From assembly GCA_051745935.1 (NCBI GenBank), contig JBNJEM010000126.1, positions 1 through 14,274 of the forward strand: a stretch of 14,274 nucleotides of DNA, given 5' to 3'. The position numbers and the translations under genes are program-made. How positions within the stretch are numbered: the stretch's first letter is position 1; the number at the start of each line of letters is the position of its first letter. Below are positions 6,825 through 14,153 of the stretch, in pieces. The DNA comes from JBNJEM01 sp051745935. Lineage in GTDB: Bacteria > Planctomycetota > Planctomycetia > Pirellulales > Pirellulaceae. Below the pieces are notes generated by a model. The model was not told the DNA's origin and searched no databases. It saw only the letters and a program-made list of their open reading frames with translations.

Positions 6825-7568
6825 ATGGGGACCCGCATACCCGTGCCCGATCGACGCCGACATCGCGGACCGCACCCGGAAGACGAGATGCTCTTCGCGC
6901 GTTCCAAGTGGCCGGATATCCAAATGGCCACGTCGCATTTGTCTTGGTTGCTCTCGCGAGACTATGCGATCACCTCCGCCGTGAAGCTCGTCGGAGACCG
7001 GTTCGGGCTGGATGCCAGGCAGCGTATCGCGGTGCAGCGTTCAGCCTGTTCGGACGGGGCCCTGGAGCGCCGAGCCGGGCACCAAGCGCGGAGCAAGGAC
7101 CTGGCGGGCCGTCAGGTTGACATCGATGGGTTCAACATACTGACGACCGTTGAAGCCGGTTTGGCTGGTGGCGTGCTCTTGCGCGGGCGTGACGGCTGTT
7201 TGCGCGACATGGCCAGCATGCACGGCAGCTACCGGCGAGTGGAAGAAACGGTACCGGCGCTGGAAATCATTGGCGAAACGCTCGAACCATTGCGACCTTC
7301 TGGCTGCACGTGGTGGCTGGATCGGCCAGTCTCCAACAGCGGTCGGCTCAGCGAACTCATTCAGGAGGTAGCGAGCCGCCGGGATTGGCCATGGAGGACC
7401 CAGCTTTCCCCCGACCCGGATCCCCACTTGAGTGGCTCATCGCATATGGTGATCACGGCTGACAGCGTTATTCTCGACCGCACGAGCTCCTGGTTCAATT
7501 TGGCCGCTCTGATTTTTCTCCACGGCGATCTCAGCGCCTGGGTGGTACCGGTTGGGGGGGGTGATTGA
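6825..7568 (+). CDS. DUF434/DUF5616-family protein, possible PIN-like nuclease
   Basis: A 247-residue cytoplasmic protein with no signal peptide. Residues about 12-80 match the DUF434 pattern: HRGPHPED (13-20), HLSWLLSRDYA (38-48), KLVGDRFGLDARQR (54-67) and RSACSD (72-77). Residues about 97-235 match DUF5616: DIDGFNILTTVEAGL (99-113), RDGCLRDM..MHGSYR (122-137), WWLDRPVSNSGRL (163-175), and ITADSVILD...WFNLAALIF (210-231). Aspartates at 101, 166 and 213, in the DGFN, LDRPVSNSG and TADS contexts, recall the acidic residues of PIN/NYN ribonucleases; that fold assignment is my inference and the family has no established function that I know. I chose the ATG at 6825 because the conserved HRGPHPED motif starts 12 residues later; a TTG at 6774 is also open. 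The ribosome binding site is weak. It stands alone, converging on ftsH with 43 bases between the stops. Confidence 0.75.
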   Translation: MGTRIPVPDRRRHRGPHPEDEMLFARSKWPDIQMATSHLSWLLSRDYAITSAVKLVGDRFGLDARQRIAVQRSACSDGALERRAGHQARSKDLAGRQVDIDGFNILTTVEAGLAGGVLLRGRDGCLRDMASMHGSYRRVEETVPALEIIGETLEPLRPSGCTWWLDRPVSNSGRLSELIQEVASRRDWPWRTQLSPDPDPHLSGSSHMVITADSVILDRTSSWFNLAALIFLHGDLSAWVVPVGGGD

Positions 7569-7611
7569 GAGGTGGTCGCGGATCACTTTGAACGCGGGTG
7601 GGCGATTCTGT

Positions 7612-9663
7612 TCAGCCTTTCCGCTTTTGTTGCGGGTCGACGGTTTGTTCGGGCGAGTCCGGCGAGCTGCTCTCCCGTTTGGATTCACAGGTTCCGGGCA
7701 CGACCCGCGGGCCGGGCGAGTGTTCCTCGACAATCTCCTGCAACTCTTTGGCCGCGATTGATTCCACGTCGATGAGGCGCCGCGTCAAGGCTTCCAAGGC
7801 GGGACGTCGCGTCTCTACAATATGGCGTACCTTCTCGATCGCTTCTTCAATGATACGGCGAACTTCTTCATCGATTTTACAGGCCGTGCTTTCGCTGTAG
7901 CCGCGAGATTGTTCATCCGCGGCGGGCATGTTGAGAAACGCGGCCCGCTGTCCGCCGCGGTAGTAAATGCGTCCCAACCGACTCATCCCATATTCCGTAA
8001 CCATGCTGCGAGCGATCGCCGTGGCGCGATTGAGATCGTTTTGGGCGCCGGTGGAGATATCGGTGTAGACGAGTTCTTCCGCGATGGTCCCGGCCAAAAG
8101 TACCTGGATATGGTTCTCCAATTCGGGTTGAGTCATCAGGAAGCGATCTTCTTCGGGGCGCTGCATGGTATATCCGAGGGCCGCGAACCCTCTGGGGATG
8201 ATGGAGACCTTATGAACTGGATCCGTGTTTGGCAGGCTATAAGCGACCAACGCGTGCGCGCTTTCGTGGTAAGCAACGCGTTGTTTTTCGTCCTCGCTCA
8301 TGATCCGCTGCTTTTTCTCCAGCCCGGCGGTCACGCGTTCAACGGCTTCATTGAATTCGTCCATCCCGGCGGCACTCTTGTTCCGGCGAGCAGCCAGCAG
8401 TGCCGCCTCGTTGACAAGATTTGCCAGATCCGCGCCGGCGAACCCGGGACTGATGGAAGCCACGCTTGCAAGGTCCACATCATCGTCTAGTTTGACGTTC
8501 TTGACGTGGACTCTTAGAATCTCTTCTCGTCCTCGGAGGTCGGGGCGATCAACCAGTACCTGGCGGTCGAACCGACCGGGGCGTAGAAGCGCTTGGTCCA
8601 GCGTTTCGGGGCGGTTGGAGGCCCCCATGACGATGACACCGGAGTTGGAATCAAACCCGTCCATTTGAACAAGGAGGGCATTGAGGGTCTGTTCGCGTTC
8701 GTCGTGGCCGCCGACCAGATTGGTTCCACGGGTTTTTCCCAACGCGTCCAGCTCATCGATAAAAATGATGCAGGGCGCTTTGGCTTCGGCCTGCTGGAAC
8801 ATGTCCCGGACGCGAGCGGCCCCCACGCCCACGAACATTTCCACGAAATCGCTCCCGGACAAACTAAAAAACGGAACGCCCGCCTCGCCGGCAATGGCTT
8901 TGGCCAACAAGGTTTTTCCCGTTCCGGGAGGGCCCACCAGCAAGACCCCCTTGGGAATTCGGCCACCTAGCTGATGGTATTTATCCGGCAATTGGAGAAA
9001 GTCCACCAATTCGCGCACCTCCTCCACCGCTTCATCAATTCCAGCCACGTCATCAAACGTAACCCCCAGATCTTCCAAGGCATACAGCTTGCCGCGGCTG
9101 CGGCCAAATTGCATCGGCGATCCCGCCCCGCCCAGCCGCCGCATCATGAGGACGAAAAAGAGGATCAAGATCCCGGTGAAGACGAGCATCGGCATGTAAG
9201 CTTGCCACGCACTCGGTTGCTGCTCGTACGACCAGTTGACCGTGCTGTTTCTCAGCCTCTCTTCCAATTGCGCTTCAACGGCGTCGGAGGTCCCCCGATG
9301 GCATTTAAACGATGCATTCTCCTGGGGATTCGTTTCGGATCGCGGTGAATCCGGGCGAAAGACATTCACCTGCCCGCGGATTACGTGATCCCCGATTTTT
9401 ACATCCTGCAGATCGCTTAACCGAACCCGCACTTCCTTGCCATCCCGCTGCTGGGTCACCTCGATGCGTCCCGTACCCTCCTGGCCACTGGCCTCGATCA
9501 GTTCCAGCAAGTGCTGATAGCTGATTTCCATATCCGGTTTTTTCACGTAAAGCATGACGAGCAGCGCAGCACCCAGCATCCCGACAATGGCATACACAAG
9601 CATGCTTTGCTTGCTCGGCTTGTTTTCCTGCTGTTTTCGACCGTTACCTTCTTCCTGATTCAT
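7612..9663 (-). CDS. ftsH: ATP-dependent zinc metalloprotease FtsH
   Basis: A 683-residue membrane protease that unfolds and degrades membrane and some soluble proteins as a hexamer. Transmembrane helices lie at about 20-40 and 155-174. Between them a ~110-residue non-cytoplasmic domain precedes the AAA+ module: Walker A GPPGTGKT (244-251), Walker B IIFIDE (299-304), sensor and second region of homology from GASN (347-350) to LLRPGRFDRQ (359-368). The peptidase domain has the zinc motif HESAH (466-470) and the third ligand Asp543 in STGAQNDLNRAT. A helical tail ends in a charged, probably disordered stretch from about 648. All catalytic residues are intact and the length is typical. The ATG at 9663 is the natural start for a cytoplasmic N-tail before the first helix, though no close Shine-Dalgarno sequence is seen (GGAG is 14 bases away). 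It is transcribed away from dxr-rseP and converges on the DUF434 gene. Confidence 0.97.
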   Translation of the reverse strand: MNQEEGNGRKQQENKPSKQSMLVYAIVGMLGAALLVMLYVKKPDMEISYQHLLELIEASGQEGTGRIEVTQQRDGKEVRVRLSDLQDVKIGDHVIRGQVNVFRPDSPRSETNPQENASFKCHRGTSDAVEAQLEERLRNSTVNWSYEQQPSAWQAYMPMLVFTGILILFFVLMMRRLGGAGSPMQFGRSRGKLYALEDLGVTFDDVAGIDEAVEEVRELVDFLQLPDKYHQLGGRIPKGVLLVGPPGTGKTLLAKAIAGEAGVPFFSLSGSDFVEMFVGVGAARVRDMFQQAEAKAPCIIFIDELDALGKTRGTNLVGGHDEREQTLNALLVQMDGFDSNSGVIVMGASNRPETLDQALLRPGRFDRQVLVDRPDLRGREEILRVHVKNVKLDDDVDLASVASISPGFAGADLANLVNEAALLAARRNKSAAGMDEFNEAVERVTAGLEKKQRIMSEDEKQRVAYHESAHALVAYSLPNTDPVHKVSIIPRGFAALGYTMQRPEEDRFLMTQPELENHIQVLLAGTIAEELVYTDISTGAQNDLNRATAIARSMVTEYGMSRLGRIYYRGGQRAAFLNMPAADEQSRGYSESTACKIDEEVRRIIEEAIEKVRHIVETRRPALEALTRRLIDVESIAAKELQEIVEEHSPGPRVVPGTCESKRESSSPDSPEQTVDPQQKRKG

Positions 9664-9734
9664 GCTGAGATATCTTACTCCATGGCACGCGAAACACAGA
9701 ATGGGGAATGTCTATTAGCCAGTCACGAAACGAG

Positions 9735-9767
9735 TTGCCGCTTTCAAAACACCTTGAATGGCGGCAA
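9735..9767 (-). promoter_or_regulatory. Hairpin in the ftsH upstream region
   Basis: TTGCCGC (9735-9741) pairs with GCGGCAA (9761-9767). Inside this, TTCAA pairs with TTGAA around a 6-base loop, with a small internal loop between the two stems. It lies about 72 bases before the ftsH ATG and would be in the leader RNA if transcription starts further upstream. No T-run follows, so it is not a standard terminator. Its function is unknown. Confidence 0.3.
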
Positions 9768-9856
9768 ATCCGAATGGTTTTGTTGTCGCTTCCGACAGCC
9801 CCCCGGCTGGGACGCATGGGCCCCGGGTCGTTATTATGAGCGCAATCATTATGAGT

Positions 9857-9883
9857 ATTGTACCGAAGGCGGGCTCCGGTCAC
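9857..9883 (-). promoter_or_regulatory. Weak candidate promoter for ftsH
   Basis: The minus strand has GTGACC (9883-9878) and TACAAT (9862-9857), 15 bases apart. The -10 matches five of six consensus bases, but the -35 is poor and the spacing short. The leader would be about 190 bases and include the hairpin at 9735-9767. Confidence 0.2.
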
Positions 9884-9992
9884 GCGCTCCAGGCCCTAGT
9901 CAATCCATTGTACACTCCAGCTGGTCCCGGGCCACGTGGGCGTGGATAGTCCGGCAGCCTCGAAATGATCGCAATGAGGCATCATGGCTTAT

Positions 9993-10095
9993 TTTTCAGG
10001 CGGTTGGATTGTTCCGGGTGGAACGCAGCCCGACGCAAGCCGTCCTCCCGTTGGTCGGACTCGCGGCGAACAACATCATCCCGACCGGTATATTA
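9993..10095 (+). repeat. Dispersed ~100-base repeat, copy B
   Basis: It begins TTTTCAGGCGGTTGGATTGT and ends CCGACCGGTATATTATA. It shares nearly all of the first ~70 bases with copies A and C, diverges after GTTGGTCGGACTCGCGGCG, and then returns to the shared GACCGGTATA end. It lies in direct orientation with copy C, whose start is 187 bases further on, and points toward dxr. Confidence 0.85.
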
Positions 10096-10179
10096 TACCA
10101 TCCCCTGAGAAAGAGCAGCCGAATTGGCCTGAACGTCGCCTGGGTTGCCGCTCGAGAGCCGCGGGGCTACAATTTTATG

Positions 10180-10280
10180 TTTCAGGCGGTTGGATTTTTC
10201 CGGGTGGAACGCGGCCCGACGCAAGTCGTCCTCCCGTTGGTCGGACTCTCGGCGGAGAACGTCATTCGCGACCAGTATAA
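10180..10280 (+). repeat. Dispersed ~100-base repeat, copy C
   Basis: It begins TTTCAGGCGGTTGGATTTTT and ends GCGACCAGTATAA. It is closest to copy A in its 3' half (GGCGGAGAA.GTCAT). Like A and B it is on the same strand as the nearest downstream gene, here dxr. Confidence 0.85.
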
Positions 10281-10525
10281 ACAGGCATGAAGTTGGGCTT
10301 TCTGGCACCAGCAATGGGCGTTGTGGCCGAATCAGCGTGGACATCGCGTGAGTCGGGTCGGGTTCGCGGCAGGTCTCCGTGGGCGATTGTCCGTCAAACA
10401 ATGGTGGTTTGTCCGCCCATCTTGGCGAATCGGGCGTCTTTTGGTACGCTTGTCGGCGAGGCATGTGAGGTATACCCTAACGTTGCAAACAGGATATGTA
10501 GGACGGGTCTCCAGGCCCGTCTTTT

Positions 10526-10545
10526 CAAGTACGAAATCGTACTTG
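10526..10545. repeat. Inner hairpin 1 of the nested element
   Basis: CAAGTACGAAATCGTACTTG: an 8-base stem with the loop AAAT, directly after the left 28-base arm. Confidence 0.7.
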
Positions 10546-10558
10546 ATCTGGTGTCCGC

Positions 10559-10581
10559 AGATCTCACGAAATGTGAGATCT
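10559..10581. repeat. Inner hairpin 2 of the nested element
   Basis: AGATCTCAC (10559-10567) pairs with GTGAGATCT (10573-10581) around the loop GAAAT. The loop-region bases GAAAT also occur in inner hairpin 1. Confidence 0.7.
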
Positions 10582-10770
10582 TCAAACAACCGCAAAAAGA
10601 CATTTATGCGTTGTAAAAGACGGGCCTGGAGACCCGTCCTACGCCGTCTTTATGCAACAATAGGGTATACTCTCTTCTGTTCGCTCGTGCGAGCCTAAGT
10701 TTCCTGCCGCATGTTTTGGAAAAGCGAACTTTTGCCGTGCTGATTATCCTGGTTGTAGCGTCTGCCGCAC

Positions 10771-11934
10771 ATGGCTAAACATTCCTCGAACGTCGCGATT
10801 CTTGGCTCCACCGGTAGCATTGGTTGTAGCACACTGGACGTCATTCGGGCTAGTGAGGGGCGTTTTCGCGTGATCGGCCTGACCGCTCACCGCCGCTTGC
10901 GGGAGGCGTGTCGGCAAGCGGCCGAGTTCCAGCCGCGATGGCTCGTGGCCACGGATGCTCCACGGGGCGCTCGGTTTGACTGGGATGGCCTGCCAGCTGG
11001 CACGCAGGTCCGATGCGGACATCAGGCTCTGTGCGACGCGGTGCGGGCGTCCGACATCGACGTAGTGGTGGCCGCGATCGTGGGAATCGCCGGGCTCGAA
11101 AGCACCCGGGCGGCTGTCGACGCCGGGAAAACCGTGGCGTTGGCGAACAAGGAAACGCTGGTTGTGGCAGGCCCGATGGTAATGGAGCTGGCACGGCAGC
11201 GGGGAGCCACCATCCTGCCAATTGACAGCGAACACAGCGCCGTGTTTCAGTGTTTGCACGCCGGTCGACACGAGGACGTGAAACGGATTATCCTAACCGC
11301 TAGCGGCGGACCATTTCGGGAGCACTCGCGGCAACAGTTGGCCGAGGTCACGGTGGAACAGGCCTTGGACCATCCCACCTGGGACATGGGCCCCAAGATT
11401 ACGGTCGATTCAGCGACGATGATGAATAAAGCCTTCGAGATTATCGAGGCCCGTTGGTTGTTCGATCTCGCCCCGCATCAGATTGATGTGCTGATCCATG
11501 CGCAATCCATCGTACATTCAATGGTTGAATTCCAGGACGGATCGGTGGTCTCCCAACTGGGGCCCCCGGACATGAAACTTCCCATACAATTCGCGTTAAG
11601 CTACCCCCATCGGTGGGCTGGGCCGGCCTCGCGGTTTGACGTGAGCCAACCCGTCCGACTCGATTTTCTTCCCGCGGATGAGGATCGATTTCCAGCCCTG
11701 CGACTTGGGCATGAAGTGGCGCGCCAAGGGGGGACAACCGGTGCCGTGCTCAACGCAGCCAATGAAGCGGCCGTGGCTCTGTTTCTGGACCGAAAACTCG
11801 GGTTCACCCAGATCGTTCCGGCGTGCCAGGCCGTTTTGAATCATCATGACTACGACCCGTTGCCTACGCTCGAGGAATTGATGCGAATCGACAGGTGGGC
11901 CCGGGAGGAGGTATCGCGGTGGATTTGTGCTTGA
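10771..11934 (+). CDS. dxr: 1-deoxy-D-xylulose 5-phosphate reductoisomerase
   Basis: A 387-residue cytoplasmic enzyme that converts DXP to 2-C-methyl-D-erythritol 4-phosphate with NADPH, the first committed step of the MEP isoprenoid pathway. The N-terminal Rossmann domain has GSTGSIG (12-18) and ANKETLV (125-131). The catalytic domain shows DSEHSA (152-157), with metal ligands Asp152 and Glu154, LTASGGPFR (175-183) with Ser178, HPTWDMG (201-207) with His201, and MNKAFEIIEA (218-227) with Asn219, Lys220 and the third ligand Glu223. All match the E. coli enzyme's active-site set by motif, and the length is typical. The ATG at 10771 leaves a normal short N-terminus, though no strong ribosome binding site precedes it. 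rseP overlaps its 3' end by 16 bases, a pairing common in bacteria. The nested inverted repeat ends 100 bases upstream. Confidence 0.97.
   Translation: MAKHSSNVAILGSTGSIGCSTLDVIRASEGRFRVIGLTAHRRLREACRQAAEFQPRWLVATDAPRGARFDWDGLPAGTQVRCGHQALCDAVRASDIDVVVAAIVGIAGLESTRAAVDAGKTVALANKETLVVAGPMVMELARQRGATILPIDSEHSAVFQCLHAGRHEDVKRIILTASGGPFREHSRQQLAEVTVEQALDHPTWDMGPKITVDSATMMNKAFEIIEARWLFDLAPHQIDVLIHAQSIVHSMVEFQDGSVVSQLGPPDMKLPIQFALSYPHRWAGPASRFDVSQPVRLDFLPADEDRFPALRLGHEVARQGGTTGAVLNAANEAAVALFLDRKLGFTQIVPACQAVLNHHDYDPLPTLEELMRIDRWAREEVSRWICA
11903..11912 (+). promoter_or_regulatory. Ribosome binding site deciding the rseP start
   Basis: GGGAGGAGGT lies inside the end of dxr, 6 bases before the GTG at 11919. 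It favours that start over the in-frame GTG at 11895, which lies upstream of it, and over the later TTG codons. Confidence 0.7.
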
Positions 11935-14117
11935 TTGCCGATCTGAATTCCATTTTGTTCTCCACGCTGGCCACCACCTGGATCGTGGTCAAAGTCCTTG
12001 CCGGACTCGGCTTGGTCATCTTCGTGCATGAATTGGGGCACTTTTTGGTTGCGAAGGCGTGCGGAGTCAAATGCGAGAAATTCTACTTGGGATTCGACGT
12101 GCCGATCGGGATCGGACCGATCCGCTTGCCCCGGACGCTCCTGAAATGGCAGGGAGGGGAAACGGAATATGGTATCGGGATCATCCCGTTGGGAGGCTAC
12201 GTCAAGATGCTTGGCCAAGACGACAACCCCGCCAACGCCCAAAAGGAAGTTGAACGAAGTCGCCTCCGCACAACCGCCGACTCGGAAACCAGCGACCAGG
12301 CCGAGCAAGCCGCCCCCGAGAGCGAGGCGAAGTACGAGTGGGATCCTCGGAGCTACCCCGCCAAATCGGTGCCACAACGGATGGCCATCATTTCCGCCGG
12401 CGTGATTATGAACCTGATCTTTGCCGTGGTCTTCGGGATGGTCGCGTATGGGGTCGGGGTCAAGTACGAACCCTGCGAAATCGGAAGTACCTCCCCCGGA
12501 TCACCCGCCTGGGTGAATAACGTTCCGACCGGCGCCCAGATCCTACAGCTTGGAAAAACCGGAAATGAAAGCGAACACCTGCGATTCACTTGGGATCTGA
12601 AACAGTTCGTGGCGTTTGCCAGCATGGAAAAAGAACAGATCCATCTCAAACTTCGGGCGCCCGACGGACAAGAACAGTGGAAAACGCTCGTGCCCGACGA
12701 CCGCTTGGTAAACCAGGGGTTGGCGGATTTCCCGACAATCGGGATCCGGGCCACCAACAGCACGACCTTGTCGAGTGAAGTTCCGGTGGTATCCCACATG
12801 CCGGCGGGAAAAACGAAGCCGCCGTTTGCTCCCGGCGACCAAATCGTTGGAGTGGAGGGGACCCCCTTGGACCGTTCGCGGATGAACGAATTAGGGGAGT
12901 ACCCAGCCGACCAAGTAAAAGCAGCGCTCGCCGAACACCTCGATGCGCCGCTTACCTTTCAAGTCGAGCGGCAAGGGGAGGCAGCATCGTCCGGTGAAAA
13001 CGCCTCCTCGCAAACGCTCGACATCACGGTCCCCCCCAATCCGTACAAGAGCGTCGGGTTGGACATGAAAATCGGTCCCATTGAAGCCGTTCGCGAAGGG
13101 AGCCCCGCGGCGAATGCTGGATTTCAAGCCGGCGATCGAATCACCAAGGTCCAGGGCCAGGCGGTCGGGGATCCCATGGTTCTACCTCAACGGCTTCGAA
13201 AATGGATCGGACAAGAAGTTGAGTTCGCGGTGCGGCGTGAAACGGACCAGGGCTCCAAGACCGTGGCGTTGAACGTCGTACCCGAAGCAAGGTTCCGGTA
13301 CGCGTCCCATTTGATCCCTGGATCCCTGGTCGCTATCGAGCCAATCGGGGTGGCGTTCTCCATCGAAAACCAGGTAGCGGGGGTCACGCCAGGCGGCCCG
13401 GCGGCGGAGGCGGGGCTCCAAACCGGCGACCTCATTACGGCCGTCGAATACAAACCGGTCACCGATGATGCTCGAGCCGCCGTCAAGAATCTATTCCGTG
13501 GCACCCTGGAAGAACCGATTGAGTTCGAAAAAGGTATTAGCAATTGGCCGTACGTCAGCGATTTGCTACAAGAGGTGCCGCCCGGGGTCGAGATGAACGT
13601 GTCATTTGAACGCGCCGGCGAACAGATGAACGCCACGCTCACCGGAAAAACCTCGGATCAGTGGTATCATTGTGCTCGTGGGATGCGATTCACCATGCTA
13701 CAACGCGTTCATACCGCGTCGACCTGGGCGAGCGCTTGCGGCCTCGGTTTTCGTGCCACCAAGGAAGCCGTGATGCGAGTTTTCGACTTCTTGAAAAAAC
13801 TCGTGACACGCCGAATATCGTTGGAAAAAGTGGGAGGGCCACTGATGATCGCGGCCGTTGCCGGTTCCGAAGCCTCGCTGGGAATCCCCCGATTGCTGAT
13901 CTTCTTGACGTTGTTAAGCGCCAACTTGGCCATCTTGAACTTCCTGCCCATCCCGGCTCTCGATGGTGGACACATGGTGTTTCTGACAGCGGAAGCGGTT
14001 ACCGGCAGGCCGGTTGACGAACGCCTACAAGGCGCCCTGACGCTGATTGGCGTCGCGGCCCTCCTCGGACTCATGCTCCTGGTGTTCGCCAACGACATCC
14101 ACCGCTTGTTCCTGTGA
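11919..14117 (+). CDS. rseP: Site-2 intramembrane zinc protease RseP, long multi-PDZ form
   Basis: A 732-residue M50-family protease that cuts membrane-bound regulators such as anti-sigma factors within the bilayer. The first transmembrane helix (about 20-36) runs into HELGH (37-41; His37, Glu38, His41). A second helix lies at about 155-180 (RMAIISAGVIMNLIFAVVFG). C-terminal helices lie at about 659-680 and 709-724, with the third zinc ligand Asp682 in PALDGGH. Between them are up to four PDZ-like modules: near 184-255 (weak), 287-370, 382-455 (EGSPAANAGFQAGDRI) and 476-575 (GGPAAEAGLQTGDLI). E. coli RseP is about 450 residues with two PDZ domains, so this form is much longer. A charged, Glu/Ala-rich insertion (about 107-150) precedes the second helix. 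I chose the GTG at 11919 for its ribosome binding site; it overlaps dxr by 16 bases, implying translational coupling. Confidence 0.93.
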   Translation: MDLCLIADLNSILFSTLATTWIVVKVLAGLGLVIFVHELGHFLVAKACGVKCEKFYLGFDVPIGIGPIRLPRTLLKWQGGETEYGIGIIPLGGYVKMLGQDDNPANAQKEVERSRLRTTADSETSDQAEQAAPESEAKYEWDPRSYPAKSVPQRMAIISAGVIMNLIFAVVFGMVAYGVGVKYEPCEIGSTSPGSPAWVNNVPTGAQILQLGKTGNESEHLRFTWDLKQFVAFASMEKEQIHLKLRAPDGQEQWKTLVPDDRLVNQGLADFPTIGIRATNSTTLSSEVPVVSHMPAGKTKPPFAPGDQIVGVEGTPLDRSRMNELGEYPADQVKAALAEHLDAPLTFQVERQGEAASSGENASSQTLDITVPPNPYKSVGLDMKIGPIEAVREGSPAANAGFQAGDRITKVQGQAVGDPMVLPQRLRKWIGQEVEFAVRRETDQGSKTVALNVVPEARFRYASHLIPGSLVAIEPIGVAFSIENQVAGVTPGGPAAEAGLQTGDLITAVEYKPVTDDARAAVKNLFRGTLEEPIEFEKGISNWPYVSDLLQEVPPGVEMNVSFERAGEQMNATLTGKTSDQWYHCARGMRFTMLQRVHTASTWASACGLGFRATKEAVMRVFDFLKKLVTRRISLEKVGGPLMIAAVAGSEASLGIPRLLIFLTLLSANLAILNFLPIPALDGGHMVFLTAEAVTGRPVDERLQGALTLIGVAALLGLMLLVFANDIHRLFL

Positions 14118-14153
14118 GAGGGTGTTTTTGAATTGCATGCAGGTACAGCGCGT

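Larger units (their letters stand above)
10470..10670. mobile_element. 201-base MITE/REP-like nested inverted repeat
   Basis: The two ends are inverted repeats. GTATACCCTA (10470-10479) matches TAGGGTATAC (10661-10670), followed by a looser 18-base stretch with GTTGCA conserved. Then come perfectly complementary 28-base arms at 10498-10525 and 10615-10642. Each perfect arm contains its own hairpin (GACGGG...CCCGTC), and the left one continues into TTTT. Two more hairpins lie inside (10526-10545 and 10559-10581). There is no ORF, and no clear target-site duplication was found. It could be a transposase-dependent miniature element, a REP/BIME-type palindrome cluster, or a bidirectional terminator. 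It ends 100 bases before dxr. Confidence 0.65.
9664..10770. other. Repeat-rich gene-free region between ftsH and dxr
   Basis: About 1.1 kb between divergent ftsH and dxr. It contains a leader hairpin (9735-9767), dispersed repeat copies B and C, and the nested inverted repeat at 10470-10670. Open frames that cross it are created by the repeats: the repeat is open on both strands. No ribosome binding site or domain supports a gene. It must contain the promoters of ftsH and dxr. Confidence 0.6.

Noticed and set aside
7822..8490. A 222-codon plus-strand frame opposite ftsH
   Set aside because: It is the antisense shadow of the conserved FtsH coding sequence and has no independent gene signals.
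9511..10290. A 259-codon plus-strand frame spanning the ftsH start and repeats B and C
   Set aside because: It starts inside ftsH on the opposite strand, and the rest is made of repeat sequence that is open on both strands. There is no ribosome binding site or domain.
11895..11918. GTG at 11895 as the rseP start
   Set aside because: GGGAGGAGGT lies downstream of it and correctly positions the GTG at 11919. The extra eight residues (GPGGG...) are just the translated ribosome binding site.
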